Origin: Candidatus Nomurabacteria bacterium
GTDB lineage: Bacteria; Patescibacteriota; Minisyncoccia; Phycocordibacterales; UBA9973
Reading direction: 5' to 3'
DNA length: 37,919 bases
Assembly (NCBI GenBank): GCA_943359365.1
Contig: CALRHG010000004.1
Location: 1-37,919 of the forward strand
Part shown: positions 16,181 to 24,133 of the stretch, one piece after another
Numbering within the stretch: position 1 is the stretch's first letter
How the letters are laid out: every line of letters starts with the position of its first letter
Notes under the pieces: generated by a model
What the model saw: the letters and a program-made list of their open reading frames with translations, nothing else
The model's database searches: none
Told to the model about the DNA's origin: nothing
Program-made: the position numbers and the translations under genes

Positions 16181-17236
16181 TTAGTGGCCACCGGCTGGAT
16201 GGGTAGGTTTTGCAGAGAAACTTAAGTAGAGGTATTTGCTCATAATGAGTAGCACCAGCACAAGTATGACTAGAATTATCCATTCGAAGACATTGTTCGG
16301 AAGGAAAGAGTCGGACTCTGTTAAGGCACTGCTCGCAGCCAAGGAAGAATCTTGATCTTCATCTTCCGCAGGCTCTACTGTGCTCGTGTTGGTCACAGCG
16401 GGTTCAGGTTCAGGCTCAGGCTCAGGTTCATTTGCTTTTTCTGCAACTAAGCTAGGGGCAGGGGTAGGGGCTGCAGCATAGCCGGTAGTAAAACTTAAGG
16501 TAGTGCCGTCAACTCTGGAAGCCCCGTTTTGCATGATAGCTCGGAAATAATAAGTTGTGCTCGGGGACAGACCTGTAATCGTATTTACATGCTTGGCGGA
16601 AGACAGCGATCCGAGGGATATAGCCGGAGTCACATCGCCCAAATATGGAGTTGCGCCCCATTCGAACCAAGTAATAGTAGATGCAGGATTAGCGAAAGAA
16701 TTTATTGCTAGAGAATTAAGTTTAGCGCTTCTGGTCGATACGGACGTTGCAGGGTTTGTGGTGATAGTCGGAGTTGAAATGGTGTTTAAGGGTAGGGGGG
16801 GATTTATTGTTGCATACGAGTCATATGTAAGTGTTTCAAAATTTGTGGTAAATAAATAAATATTCCCATATGCTCTACCGTCAGAGTTTTGAGCGACTGC
16901 GCGGAAATAATAAGTTGTATGGGGATAAAGTCCAGAGACATTGGCTACAATATTGCCGCTGTTGCCTGAAGTGAAACGATATGCGCTAACAGAGCTCGAT
17001 CCGCGGAGGCTCGCGTCTGTGCCGTATTCAAACCAGACGCTAGTCGGCATATTGTCTGCATTTACAGAACCGTTAAAAGTAACACTGTTGCTGGTGATGG
17101 CTGTGGCGGTACCTGTGGTAACATATGGGCTGTATGAATATCCAGTAAATGGGGAAAGACTGAATAATACAGCGCCCAAAAGGGCGATTAGCCCTATTTT
17201 CTTTATTTTTAAAAGCCTTTTAATCATATTTGTCAT
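16181..17236 (-). CDS. Surface protein with two fibronectin III-like domains and C-terminal anchor
   Basis: 351 aa. An N-terminal signal or anchor helix covers about 14-30 (KIGLIALLGAVLFSLSPFTG). Two Fn3-like beta-sandwich repeats share the pattern VWFEYGTD...NVSGLYPHTTYYFRAVAQN and TWFEWGAT...ITGLSPSTTYYFRAIMQN. A Pro-Glu spacer (EPEPEPEPEP) and an acidic/Ser stretch lead to a C-terminal membrane helix (about 317-337). This layout suggests an extracellular protein held at the cell surface, possibly adhesive. On the minus strand TGC TATAAT lies 8 nt before the ATG. Confidence 0.8.
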   Translation of the reverse strand: MTNMIKRLLKIKKIGLIALLGAVLFSLSPFTGYSYSPYVTTGTATAITSNSVTFNGSVNADNMPTSVWFEYGTDASLRGSSSVSAYRFTSGNSGNIVANVSGLYPHTTYYFRAVAQNSDGRAYGNIYLFTTNFETLTYDSYATINPPLPLNTISTPTITTNPATSVSTRSAKLNSLAINSFANPASTITWFEWGATPYLGDVTPAISLGSLSSAKHVNTITGLSPSTTYYFRAIMQNGASRVDGTTLSFTTGYAAAPTPAPSLVAEKANEPEPEPEPEPAVTNTSTVEPAEDEDQDSSLAASSALTESDSFLPNNVFEWIILVILVLVLLIMSKYLYLSFSAKPTHPAGGH

Positions 17237-17341
17237 ATAGAGTCATTATAGCACTTTATATCCTAAAAGTCAATATATACGTGCTCTCTTGGATTTTCCT
17301 GACATTGGCAGCTATATCTTGTCTCTGGTATTGGAGACGAT

Positions 17342-18577
17342 CTAATAAGACGTCGTTTGATTATTTTGCTTAATTTTGTTCAATATAAACAAGCTAATTA
17401 TCAAAAGCACCATCAAAGATATCAAGCCGCTCTGGTAGCCGCGAACTCCCTCACCCATAGTAACTAATGCAATACTCCACAAAACCGGGCCAGTCAAGGT
17501 GGCAAATCTCTCCGCTACTACGTAGTAGCTATAAGAAGATGCCATCAAGTGCGGCGGGGCAAACTCGCTTACCAGGGCTCGGCTTATTCCCCACACCGGC
17601 CCATAAAATATTCCCGCAAACAAGAAAATCGGAATCAATATTTTAAAGTTCGTAACCAAAGCCATAGCTAAAAAGATAAAACACCAGACAAAGATAACTG
17701 CTTTCAATGTTTTCAATTTTCCTTTCTTGTCGGCAATTTTGCCAAAAACTATCGCGCCGATAGCGGCGAGAATTAGGATGCTCGCAGTCAAAAGAGACTT
17801 TACCGTGTCACTCGCGTTGTGCACTACTTCCAAGTAAAGCGGAAAGTTGTTGGCAAATGTGAGCATTGCGTCACTAAACAGAAAATATGCCAGTAAAAAA
17901 AGCGCCAGAGCTTTATTGCTGAAAACTTCCTTGAATAGCAGAAACATATTCGATTTATTTTTTGCCTGAATATTATTTGAGAGCGGATTTTGATTGTCCT
18001 TATAATACAAGAGCATTGGCAACGCCAGCAATCCGAAGATAATAGTTGCCGGAAGCAGAGCCTGCGCTTTTCCCGGATCGCCGAAGAGTGTGAGTCCATT
18101 TACGAAAGGGAGCGTGATCAGAACTCCCACTACTTGCCCGATCGAGTTTGCGCTCTGCCCGATGCCGGATTTCCAGGAACGGTCTTCCGGCCTCGATAGA
18201 TCGTTTAACATCGGGGTAAAATACAAGAAACATACGAGGTAAGAGTAAGTGGATAGTGTGTATAGCATGGTAGTCAGAACTTCTGTGCCGTTTGTGAGCA
18301 TGGCGAGGAGTGCCACCACTACATGCCCCGCAAAAGTGAGCAAAGTCCAGAATCGCAGGCCGGAAAGTTTTAAATTTGTCGCCTCTATTTTCCTGCTGAC
18401 AGAGGGCGCTGTAAAAATAAAAAGAGCCGAAGCGGTGACCAGCGCCATGTTGTACCACCAAGCGGGCCTGCCTTGCTCGACTACCAGCCACTGCGAGAAA
18501 TAAAACAAAAAGGCCATCAAAACGATCGAATTTGCAAAGTCATACAGAGACCAGAGAAATAAACGTTTTGTGTTCAT
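17342..18577 (-). CDS. MFS transporter, UMF1/Atg22-like
   Basis: 411 aa, about 12 membrane helices. The start MNTKRLFLWSLYDFANSI carries the YDFANS box typical of the UMF1/Atg22-like major facilitator branch. Small GxxAD-like loops (GKIADKKGKL near 280) are consistent with MFS. The substrate is unknown. It is transcribed away from tRNA-Arg(GCG). Confidence 0.82.
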   Translation of the reverse strand: MNTKRLFLWSLYDFANSIVLMAFLFYFSQWLVVEQGRPAWWYNMALVTASALFIFTAPSVSRKIEATNLKLSGLRFWTLLTFAGHVVVALLAMLTNGTEVLTTMLYTLSTYSYLVCFLYFTPMLNDLSRPEDRSWKSGIGQSANSIGQVVGVLITLPFVNGLTLFGDPGKAQALLPATIIFGLLALPMLLYYKDNQNPLSNNIQAKNKSNMFLLFKEVFSNKALALFLLAYFLFSDAMLTFANNFPLYLEVVHNASDTVKSLLTASILILAAIGAIVFGKIADKKGKLKTLKAVIFVWCFIFLAMALVTNFKILIPIFLFAGIFYGPVWGISRALVSEFAPPHLMASSYSYYVVAERFATLTGPVLWSIALVTMGEGVRGYQSGLISLMVLLIISLFILNKIKQNNQTTSY

Positions 18578-18637
18578 GGGATTAATCTTGACAACAAGCT
18601 TGGATTTTTAATTAAAAACTGTTAGTCTAAAACTATT

Positions 18638-18709
18638 GCTCTCGTAGTTCAACGGATAGAATGCTGGCCTGCGAAGCTGGCGATCCAAGTTCGATTCTTG
18701 GCGAGAGCA
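18638..18709 (+). tRNA. tRNA-Arg (anticodon GCG)
   Basis: 72-nt cloverleaf: acceptor GCTCTCG/CGAGAGC, D arm GTTC..GAAT, anticodon loop CTGCGAA giving anticodon GCG, T arm CCAAG-TTCGATT-CTTGG, discriminator A. CCA is not encoded; the sequence continues CAAAG. The anticodon stem contains two G-U pairs. Most bacteria read CGU/CGC with ACG (inosine), so GCG is notable. The last three bases are shared with the structured element that follows. Confidence 0.9.
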
Positions 18710-18800
18710 CAAAGTATGGGATACTTTGTGCTGGGCGGAGCGCGACGGCGCGAGCCCGGGTCGGGAAAGTTTTCATCAGAAAACTATTCCTGACCGCAAA
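18707..18800 (+). ncRNA. Structured repeat element, copy 2 (candidate ncRNA)
   Basis: Same three stem-loops as 145-240. Stem 1 is identical (18707-18731) and overlaps the tRNA 3' end by GCA. Stem 2: GGGC/GCCC (18733-18736/18754-18757), the same GGA/GA internal loop, then GCGC/GCGC. Stem 3: 18759-18767 with 18787-18795, inner AGTTTTC/GAAAACT. Pair changes against copy 1 (GAC/GTC to GGC/GCC; GGCAC/GTGCC to GCGC/GCGC; C-G to A-T and a repaired T-C mismatch to G-C in stem 3) keep the fold. It could be co-transcribed with the tRNA. Confidence 0.6.
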
Positions 18801-18801
18801 A

Positions 18802-19275
18802 CTAAAATCCCAACGCTTCCATTATTTTCTGGGACGCATGTTCTGCCATTTCTTCTTCTGGGACATCTTTGGACAGCATGATGTCTCGGATATCTTCCGC
18901 TGCCGCTTCCTCGATAGGTATTCCCATAATAGGCATAAACATTCTTTCAGTTTTTATAAAAAGCATAGGAGCCAGTTTGTTTTCTCCGGTAGAATCCACC
19001 TGTACCCAGAAAGATTTTATACTGTCGTAAGGAAAAGTCTGGTTTCTTATTTTCAACCCCTTAGAGTTTAGTTCATAAAAGACTGTGTCAGGTTTTTTGA
19101 CCGCAAAGAATCCCAAGAGCACTCCGGAGAGGAAGAGCAATGCCGCGAAAAAATAATTGCCGAAAATAATTGCGGCTATCACGCTGCAGACGATAATGAT
19201 GCCGAGCGCCAAAAACCAATCGGAACTTCGCTCCCGATCTTCATACTCCAAAGCTGACCATTCGAGCTTATCCAT
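18802..19275 (-). CDS. Conserved hypothetical two-helix membrane protein
   Basis: 157 aa. Two membrane helices at about 20-58 (WFLALGIIIVCSVIAAIIFG and FFAALLFLSGVLLGFFAV) are followed by a cytoplasmic domain with beta-rich sequence (FYELNSKGLKIRNQTFPYDSIKSFWV) and an acidic C-terminal helix. This layout resembles small PH-like membrane proteins, but no family is claimed. It has a leaderless-type promoter and converges on the structured element. Confidence 0.75.
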   Translation of the reverse strand: MDKLEWSALEYEDRERSSDWFLALGIIIVCSVIAAIIFGNYFFAALLFLSGVLLGFFAVKKPDTVFYELNSKGLKIRNQTFPYDSIKSFWVQVDSTGENKLAPMLFIKTERMFMPIMGIPIEEAAAEDIRDIMLSKDVPEEEMAEHASQKIMEALGF

Positions 19276-19281
19276 GCATTA

Positions 19282-19290
19282 ATTTTACCA
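19282..19290 (-). promoter_or_regulatory. Extended -10 (TGG TAAAAT), leaderless type
   Basis: Minus strand TGG TAAAAT, then TAATGC (6 nt), then the ATG of the two-helix membrane protein. Confidence 0.6.
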
Positions 19291-19334
19291 TAGAGTAGAA
19301 GATTTTAGCAAAGTAATGTAGAATGTTTGGGCGC

Positions 19335-20582
19335 ATGAAAATCAAAGATTCGAAAAATCCTCTTACTCTCGTCATTTTTGGCGCCACAGGCAACCTGTAT
19401 TCCGACAAGCTGGCGAAAGCTCTCTATATCCTATTTGAGCGGAATAAACTGCCCGATGAATTTGCCATCATTGCTTTTGCCCGCAGAGATCTGAGCAATA
19501 AAGATTTTCGCCTATTCACCAAAGAAAGTATTATCAAGAGAGGAGAGATTGATGTTTCCAAACTAGACCAATTTTTGGAACACCTGCAATATTTTAAGGG
19601 TGATTTTGAAGAGCCTGAAGATTTCATCAGACTCAAAAATTTTATTTCTAGTTTTTTCTCCGCTCAAGTAAACGGGCGCATACTTCTGCACATAGCCACT
19701 GCTTCAAAGCTCTATGAAAAAATATTTAAAAATATGCAATCTGCTGGGATAGCGGCAATGAATGAAAAAACCGGCATTCTAATCGAAAAACCTTTCGGGA
19801 AAAGCGAATCAGATGCTAAGCACTTGCAGTCGATCATATCCGGCATTTTCAAGGAGGAAAATATATTTCACGTAGATCATTACTTAGCGAAAGAAGCTGC
19901 TCAAGGTATTCTTGATTTTGAATGGAATGAAAAAAATATCGAAAAAATCAAAGTAATTTTTCATGAGAGCAATTTGGTCGGCTCCCGCGGCGCTTCATAC
20001 GATACCTTCGGCGCTTTTGCCGATGTCGGGCAAAATCACATGCTGGAGCTTTTAGCATTTGCCATTATGGACAGACCGCGCAAATTTGATTCGGAGCATA
20101 TTCGCGTCGCTCGAGCAGAAGCTTTGAGTAGTCTATACATTGACCAGAACCTTAAAATAACCAAAGGCCAGTATGAAGGCTACACTTCCGAGACGGGGGT
20201 GGATCCACACTCCGCTACCGAAACATTTTTCAGAGTATTTCTGCGCTCAAAGAACCCCGATTTCTCAAATGTCAGCTTTGAGCTTGAGAGCGGGAAGGGG
20301 CTTGTCAATATGCATTCAAATATAACCAGCACGACAGTGGCCGCCCTAATTTATTTTAGGAGTGGAGAGAAGAAAGAATTGAAGATCCAGCCGGTGCCTG
20401 GTACTATATATGAGTCATACACTGGGGTTTATGCGAATGCTTTGGCGGGGGATCAGACTCTTTTTGCGAGCATTGAAGAAATTATTTTAGAATGGAAACT
20501 CGCAGACGAGCTCTTCCAAAAATGGAAAAATATTCCGCTTTTAATTTATCAAAAAGGCGCTATCGCAGACTCTATAAAATAA
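19335..20582 (+). CDS. zwf: Glucose-6-phosphate 1-dehydrogenase (short form)
   Basis: Oxidises glucose 6-phosphate to 6-phosphogluconolactone with NAD(P)+, entering the pentose phosphate pathway. Rossmann motif VIFGATGNLYSDKLAKALY at the N terminus (usual form GASGDLA), IEKPFGKSESDAKHL, the active-site block HVDHYLAKEAAQGILDF, and a C-terminal QPVPGTIYESYTGVYANAL. About 415 aa compared with about 490 in E. coli. I prefer ATG 19335 over 19323: a TAGAAT box at 19319-19324 overlaps the earlier ATG. gnd follows after 11 nt. No 6-phosphogluconolactonase gene is here. Confidence 0.92.
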   Translation: MKIKDSKNPLTLVIFGATGNLYSDKLAKALYILFERNKLPDEFAIIAFARRDLSNKDFRLFTKESIIKRGEIDVSKLDQFLEHLQYFKGDFEEPEDFIRLKNFISSFFSAQVNGRILLHIATASKLYEKIFKNMQSAGIAAMNEKTGILIEKPFGKSESDAKHLQSIISGIFKEENIFHVDHYLAKEAAQGILDFEWNEKNIEKIKVIFHESNLVGSRGASYDTFGAFADVGQNHMLELLAFAIMDRPRKFDSEHIRVARAEALSSLYIDQNLKITKGQYEGYTSETGVDPHSATETFFRVFLRSKNPDFSNVSFELESGKGLVNMHSNITSTTVAALIYFRSGEKKELKIQPVPGTIYESYTGVYANALAGDQTLFASIEEIILEWKLADELFQKWKNIPLLIYQKGAIADSIK

Positions 20583-20593
20583 AAAATATAATC

Positions 20594-21538
20594 ATGAAAA
20601 AAGAATTAGGCTACATCGGACTGGGAAAAATGGGCAAAAATATGGTTTTTCGGCTTTTAACAAATAATTGGAAAATAGTTGCATATGATACAGATGAAGG
20701 AAGTGTAAAAGAAGTAGAGACACAAGGCGCCATCGGCGCATCAGGCATCAAAGAGTTAGTTTCAAAACTTTCTGCGCCCAGAACTGTGTGGCTCATGGTT
20801 CCGCATAAAATAGTTGGGGAAGTTGTAAATGAATTAGTTCCGCTTCTTGCTAAAGGCGACTTGATAATTGATGGCGGAAATTCGCCGTATCAGGAATCAA
20901 TAAAAAGATCGAAAGAACTCGCGAAACAGGGGATTGAATTTTTAGATATAGGAGTTTCCGGTGGTCCGCAGGGCGCACTCGACGGAGCTTGCATGATGGC
21001 AGGCGGTAAAAAAGAATTGTATGACAGGTTGGAGGCTGCCGGATTTTTCGCCGATACTTGCGTGCCGAAGGGGTTCGGATACATGGGGGGAGCCGGCGCG
21101 GGCCATTTTGTAAAAATGGTTCATAACGGCATCGAGTACGGCATGATGCAGTCGATTGCGGAGGGCTTCGACCTGATGAGGCACACAAAAGAATTCGGCA
21201 ATGATTTTTCTCTTGATCTAGAAAAAATAACTGAAGTTTATTCTCACGGAAGCGTCATTACTTCCAGTTTGGTTTCATGGATGCATAACGGATATAAGAA
21301 ATACGGCAAAGACCTGAATGAAATTTCCGGGCGAGCTTCTCATTTAGGCGAAGGGAAGTGGACTCTTGAAGCCGGAAAAAGAGAAAATATATCTATGCCT
21401 GCCATTCAAACCGCTTTAGGCGTCCGTGAGGCATCACAAAAAAATCCTTCATATCAGGGTAAAGTAGTTTCAACATTGCGTGGAGAATTCGGCCAGCACA
21501 TAGTCAAAAGAGGGGACGATGAGCCGGAAGTGCTATAA
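20594..21538 (+). CDS. gnd: 6-phosphogluconate dehydrogenase, decarboxylating (short GndA/YqeC type)
   Basis: Converts 6-phosphogluconate to ribulose 5-phosphate, CO2 and NAD(P)H. The N-terminal Rossmann domain reads ELGYIGLGKMGKNMVFRLL; the substrate region reads DIGVSGGPQGALDGACMM; the catalytic Lys lies in GHFVKMVHNGIEYGMMQ. 314 aa is the length of the short subgroup (the E. coli form has 468). ATG 20594 is chosen over the longer track ORF because the Rossmann fold starts there. In an operon with zwf; together they supply NADPH and pentose for nucleotides. Confidence 0.93.
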   Translation: MKKELGYIGLGKMGKNMVFRLLTNNWKIVAYDTDEGSVKEVETQGAIGASGIKELVSKLSAPRTVWLMVPHKIVGEVVNELVPLLAKGDLIIDGGNSPYQESIKRSKELAKQGIEFLDIGVSGGPQGALDGACMMAGGKKELYDRLEAAGFFADTCVPKGFGYMGGAGAGHFVKMVHNGIEYGMMQSIAEGFDLMRHTKEFGNDFSLDLEKITEVYSHGSVITSSLVSWMHNGYKKYGKDLNEISGRASHLGEGKWTLEAGKRENISMPAIQTALGVREASQKNPSYQGKVVSTLRGEFGQHIVKRGDDEPEVL

Positions 21539-21539
21539 T
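21531..21539 (+). promoter_or_regulatory. Extended -10 (TGC TATAAT), leaderless type, cyclase gene
   Basis: Perfect TATAAT preceded by TGC, followed by six A residues and the ATG at 21546. It overlaps the gnd stop codon, so the downstream gene has its own promoter inside the operon. Confidence 0.7.
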
Positions 21540-21545
21540 AAAAAA

Positions 21546-22172
21546 ATGAAAATTATCGAAATCTCTCTGCCTCTAAATAACAATACGCCAGTTTATCCTG
21601 GGAATGTTCCTTTATCTGTTTCCATTCATAAAAAAATGCCGGAATATGCGACGACTCTCTCCGCAATATCTTTCGGCTCTCATAGCGGCACGCACATCGA
21701 TGCTCCGGCGCATGCGGTGGAAGGTGCGGCAACTTTAGACAAAATTCCTCTCGAAAATTTTATCGGGCAGTGCAGAGTTCTAGATTTTTCTAAAGAAACT
21801 GGCGAAGCCGTCAGTAAAAATTTTTTGGAATCTAAAAAAATACAATCAGGTGAGCGGGTTCTTTTAAAAACAAAAAATTCAGTAAGAGGCTTTAAAGAAT
21901 TTTACGATGATTACGTATATTTAGACGGCGATGCGGCAGATTATCTGTCGAGTCTTGCCGTGACTCTAGTTGGCATCGATTCTCTTTCCATAAAAAAGCG
22001 CGGAGGCACAGACCACCGTCCGCACACTTCTTTGCTTGCGAAAAATATTCCTATTATTGAAGGATTGGATCTCTCGAAAGTGGCAGAAGGTGAATATGAA
22101 CTTATTTGTTTGCCGCTAAACTTTACTGGGATAGACGGCGCGCCAGCGCGAGCGGTGCTGATAGAAAAATAA
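21546..22172 (+). CDS. Cyclase-family (kynurenine formamidase-like) metal hydrolase
   Basis: 208 aa. The diagnostic metal-binding motif is seen as SGTHIDAPAHA near residue 49, with HRPHTSLLAKNIPIIEGLDL further on. The family includes arylformamidase and other amide or lactone hydrolases. Because it follows zwf-gnd, a role in opening a lactone could be imagined, but the family's known substrates do not include 6-phosphogluconolactone. ATG 21546 is preferred over the track start because of the -10 box 6 nt upstream. Confidence 0.82.
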   Translation: MKIIEISLPLNNNTPVYPGNVPLSVSIHKKMPEYATTLSAISFGSHSGTHIDAPAHAVEGAATLDKIPLENFIGQCRVLDFSKETGEAVSKNFLESKKIQSGERVLLKTKNSVRGFKEFYDDYVYLDGDAADYLSSLAVTLVGIDSLSIKKRGGTDHRPHTSLLAKNIPIIEGLDLSKVAEGEYELICLPLNFTGIDGAPARAVLIEK

Positions 22173-22179
22173 AAATTTT

Positions 22180-22713
22180 CTATACAAAATGAGCTTTTTT
22201 ATAGCGGAAGCTTGCTGCTGCGCGAACTATCAATCTAAAAATAATAAAGACAATTATTGCTGTTAGGGGGCTTATGGACAATAAAGAAACTGCCCCAACT
22301 AAAATAATTGAAAATACTGCCTCCAAAATATTGAAGTTCATCCATGTATCTACAAATAATTTATCTACCCCCGTAGGTTTGTATTCATGTCGGGAACTCC
22401 AGAGCCACAGATAATCCAGAATTTTAAAGATGATAAAAATACTCAGGAAGTATGTGATTGTCAGCTGTGTCGCGTATATATAAAGGAAAAGAATAAACAT
22501 CAGGCTCAAATCCAGGAAAACGTCGATTTCGCGCTTGGGCGGGAATTTTTTTAATGAAGGAGAATAGTCTATCCAATAATCCACAATATCGAGATACACA
22601 AAGATAAAAGCGATGTATTGCCATGGATGCACAAGGACGGGCCACCATTGGAAACCAAGACCGAGAACAATTCCAACCATTATATCGATAAATTTCAAAC
22701 TGAAATTTTTCAT
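22180..22713 (-). CDS. Hypothetical polytopic membrane protein
   Basis: 177 aa, four to five hydrophobic helices (from IDIMVGIVLGLGFQWWP, QYIAFIFVYLDIVDYW, LSLMFILFLYIYATQ, LEAVFSIILVGAVSLL and ITAI-type segments near the end). Aromatic-rich; no family recognised. It converges with the cyclase gene (7 nt between stops) and has a near-perfect leaderless-type promoter. Confidence 0.7.
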   Translation of the reverse strand: MKNFSLKFIDIMVGIVLGLGFQWWPVLVHPWQYIAFIFVYLDIVDYWIDYSPSLKKFPPKREIDVFLDLSLMFILFLYIYATQLTITYFLSIFIIFKILDYLWLWSSRHEYKPTGVDKLFVDTWMNFNILEAVFSIILVGAVSLLSISPLTAIIVFIIFRLIVRAAASFRYKKAHFV

Positions 22714-22719
22714 GTTTGT

Positions 22720-22728
22720 ATTATATCA
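22720..22728 (-). promoter_or_regulatory. Extended -10 (TGA TATAAT), leaderless type
   Basis: Minus strand TGA TATAAT, ACAAAC (6 nt), ATG of the polytopic membrane protein. Confidence 0.7.
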
Positions 22729-22841
22729 GATTTTTTTGCGGACAGTCTTGTAAGTAGTTGGAAATTAGTAAATGATTCACAATTTTTTAGTTGCAGGTTT
22801 TATGGTATCATCTAGATATTATTATTTAATATAAATGAATT

Positions 22842-23204
22842 ATGACCGAGAAGTTATTTAATCCAGAAAACGAAAACATAAGGAATCCAGAATTTTTTGC
22901 TAATCAAATCAGAGTAATTTCTGAACAATTAGAAAAACTATATGGAGACATAAAAAAAGTCAGAAGTGATGGCAACATCCGCGACGGATCCTTTTTAAGG
23001 ATACTGTTTGATGCTCTTTTCAAAGGAGGTGGAGAAATTAAATTAAATGCAAGAAGCAAAGAAGAAGCCGAAGAGGCTATCGCTTCTCATGTTGCCTTGG
23101 CAGAAAAGTTCATAAATTTGGGAATAGTGTCACTATTTTCAATAGAAGAAAATGAGGGTCAATTTTTTGTGGTTGTTAAGGTAAGTATCCAGGAAAAAGC
23201 ATAG
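22842..23204 (+). CDS. Hypothetical small soluble protein
   Basis: 120 aa, largely helical and charged (ISEQLEKLYGDIKKVRSDGNIRDG, KEEAEEAIASHVALAEKF) with a short beta-like C terminus (FSIEENEGQFFVVVKVSI). No signal peptide or membrane segment. TGG TATCAT at 22803-22811 would give a leader of about 25 nt. Family not recognised. Confidence 0.6.
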   Translation: MTEKLFNPENENIRNPEFFANQIRVISEQLEKLYGDIKKVRSDGNIRDGSFLRILFDALFKGGGEIKLNARSKEEAEEAIASHVALAEKFINLGIVSLFSIEENEGQFFVVVKVSIQEKA

Positions 23205-23290
23205 TTCAGCAAAAACTGGTGTATTCCTAGTTATTTCGCCAGAATTCAATCATGGGTTTGATGCACGCAGTTTTTCACTTCACATCTAGG

Positions 23291-23375
23291 CGGAGACGGT
23301 GAGATTCGAACTCACGGCCCCTTGCGGAGCTCTCGTTTTCAAGACGAGCGCGTTAGACCTCTCTGCCACGTCTCC
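23291..23375 (-). tRNA. tRNA-Ser (anticodon TGA)
   Basis: 85-nt class II tRNA on the minus strand: acceptor GGAGACG/CGTCTCC, discriminator G, anticodon arm CTCGT-CTTGAAA-ACGAG with anticodon TGA, a long variable arm (GCTCCGCAAGGGGC region), T arm GTGAG-TTCGAAT-CTCAC. CCA is not encoded. Confidence 0.93.
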
Positions 23376-23406
23376 GCCAAAATGTCAAGTCCATTCTATT
23401 CTACTT

Positions 23407-23646
23407 TTATTTTATCGATCCCCAAGCCTTTCTAAAGTCTCCTTTTACATCTTCCCAACTTTTTTTGGCTATTCTGAAAAGGTAAAAAATTTCCAAAATT
23501 CCCACAGTATTTAATATAATCAGCGCGACGAACCATTTCTTATGGTTGTGTTTGCAGGCTGTCCAGGCAGCGTACAATTTCCACGGAATAGTCCAAAGAA
23601 CCAAGACTAATATGAGTATATTAAAAGAAAGCGGCAATTCAGACAT
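23407..23646 (-). CDS. DUF5652-like small membrane protein
   Basis: 79 aa, two membrane helices (LSFNILILVLVLWTIPWKLYA and WFVALIILNTVGILEIFYLF). The WTIPWK...A...KKWFVALIILNTVGILEI pattern matches what I recall of DUF5652 proteins, frequent in Patescibacteria. Function unknown. Divergent from ruvX; both genes have leaderless-type promoters in the 45-nt gap. Confidence 0.72.
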   Translation of the reverse strand: MSELPLSFNILILVLVLWTIPWKLYAAWTACKHNHKKWFVALIILNTVGILEIFYLFRIAKKSWEDVKGDFRKAWGSIK

Positions 23647-23652
23647 TGCAAA

Positions 23653-23661
23653 ATCATATCA
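23653..23661 (-). promoter_or_regulatory. Extended -10 (TGA TATGAT), leaderless type
   Basis: Minus strand TGA TATGAT, TTTGCA (6 nt), ATG of the DUF5652-like gene. Confidence 0.65.
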
Positions 23662-23676
23662 GAAAAATTGTATTTA

Positions 23677-23685
23677 TGCTAGTAT
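23677..23685 (+). promoter_or_regulatory. Extended -10 (TGC TAGTAT), leaderless type, ruvX
   Basis: TGC TAGTAT, GTACGC (6 nt), ATG of ruvX at 23692. Confidence 0.65.
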
Positions 23686-23691
23686 GTACGC

Positions 23692-24129
23692 ATGAAATTT
23701 TTAGGCATTGATTACGGGACGAAAAGGATCGGCGTGGCGGTTAGCGACGTTAATGGAACTTTGGCGACCCCAAGAGAAATCGTTATGAACGATGCGGATG
23801 TTTTGAAAAAATTCGGGGAGATTATAGCAAAAGAAAATATTTCGGAAATAGTAATAGGGGAATCCGTAGATTTTTCCGGAAAGTTAAATGCGCTGTCGGG
23901 AAGGATAGAAGTTTTTATTTTAGAGCTTACAGAAAAATTTGGGTTGCCTATTCATAAACAAAAAGAATTTTTGACATCGGTGGAGGCGCGAAGGGGGAGC
24001 GTGGGAAAAGCAGAACAGAGCCAATCGCAGGCGCATAGCAAAGTGAAACAAATAAAAAGCGGGCGAGCAGATGCGAAAGCGGCAGCAATCATTTTGCAGA
24101 GATATTTGGACAAAATAAATAAAAAATAA
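23692..24129 (+). CDS. ruvX: YqgF/RuvX RNase H-fold nuclease
   Basis: 145 aa. LGIDYGTKRIGVAVSD at the N terminus carries the first catalytic Asp; IVIGESVDFSGK and SGRADAKAAAIILQRYL hold the remaining acidic residues. The family processes the 5' end of pre-16S rRNA and has been proposed to act on Holliday junctions. The insert KAEQSQSQAHSKVKQIK near the C terminus is longer than usual. Translationally close to the next gene (4 nt gap). Confidence 0.88.
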   Translation: MKFLGIDYGTKRIGVAVSDVNGTLATPREIVMNDADVLKKFGEIIAKENISEIVIGESVDFSGKLNALSGRIEVFILELTEKFGLPIHKQKEFLTSVEARRGSVGKAEQSQSQAHSKVKQIKSGRADAKAAAIILQRYLDKINKK

Positions 24130-24133
24130 TATT

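Noticed and set aside
17281-17373. Possible GTG-started 30-codon ORF with a hydrophobic stretch (VLSWIFLTLAAIS)
   Set aside because: Non-ATG start, no promoter box at the usual spacing, and it overlaps the end of the MFS gene. Too weak to annotate.
18661-19071. 136-codon plus-strand ORF
   Set aside because: It starts inside tRNA-Arg(GCG), passes through the structured element and runs antisense to the two-helix membrane gene.
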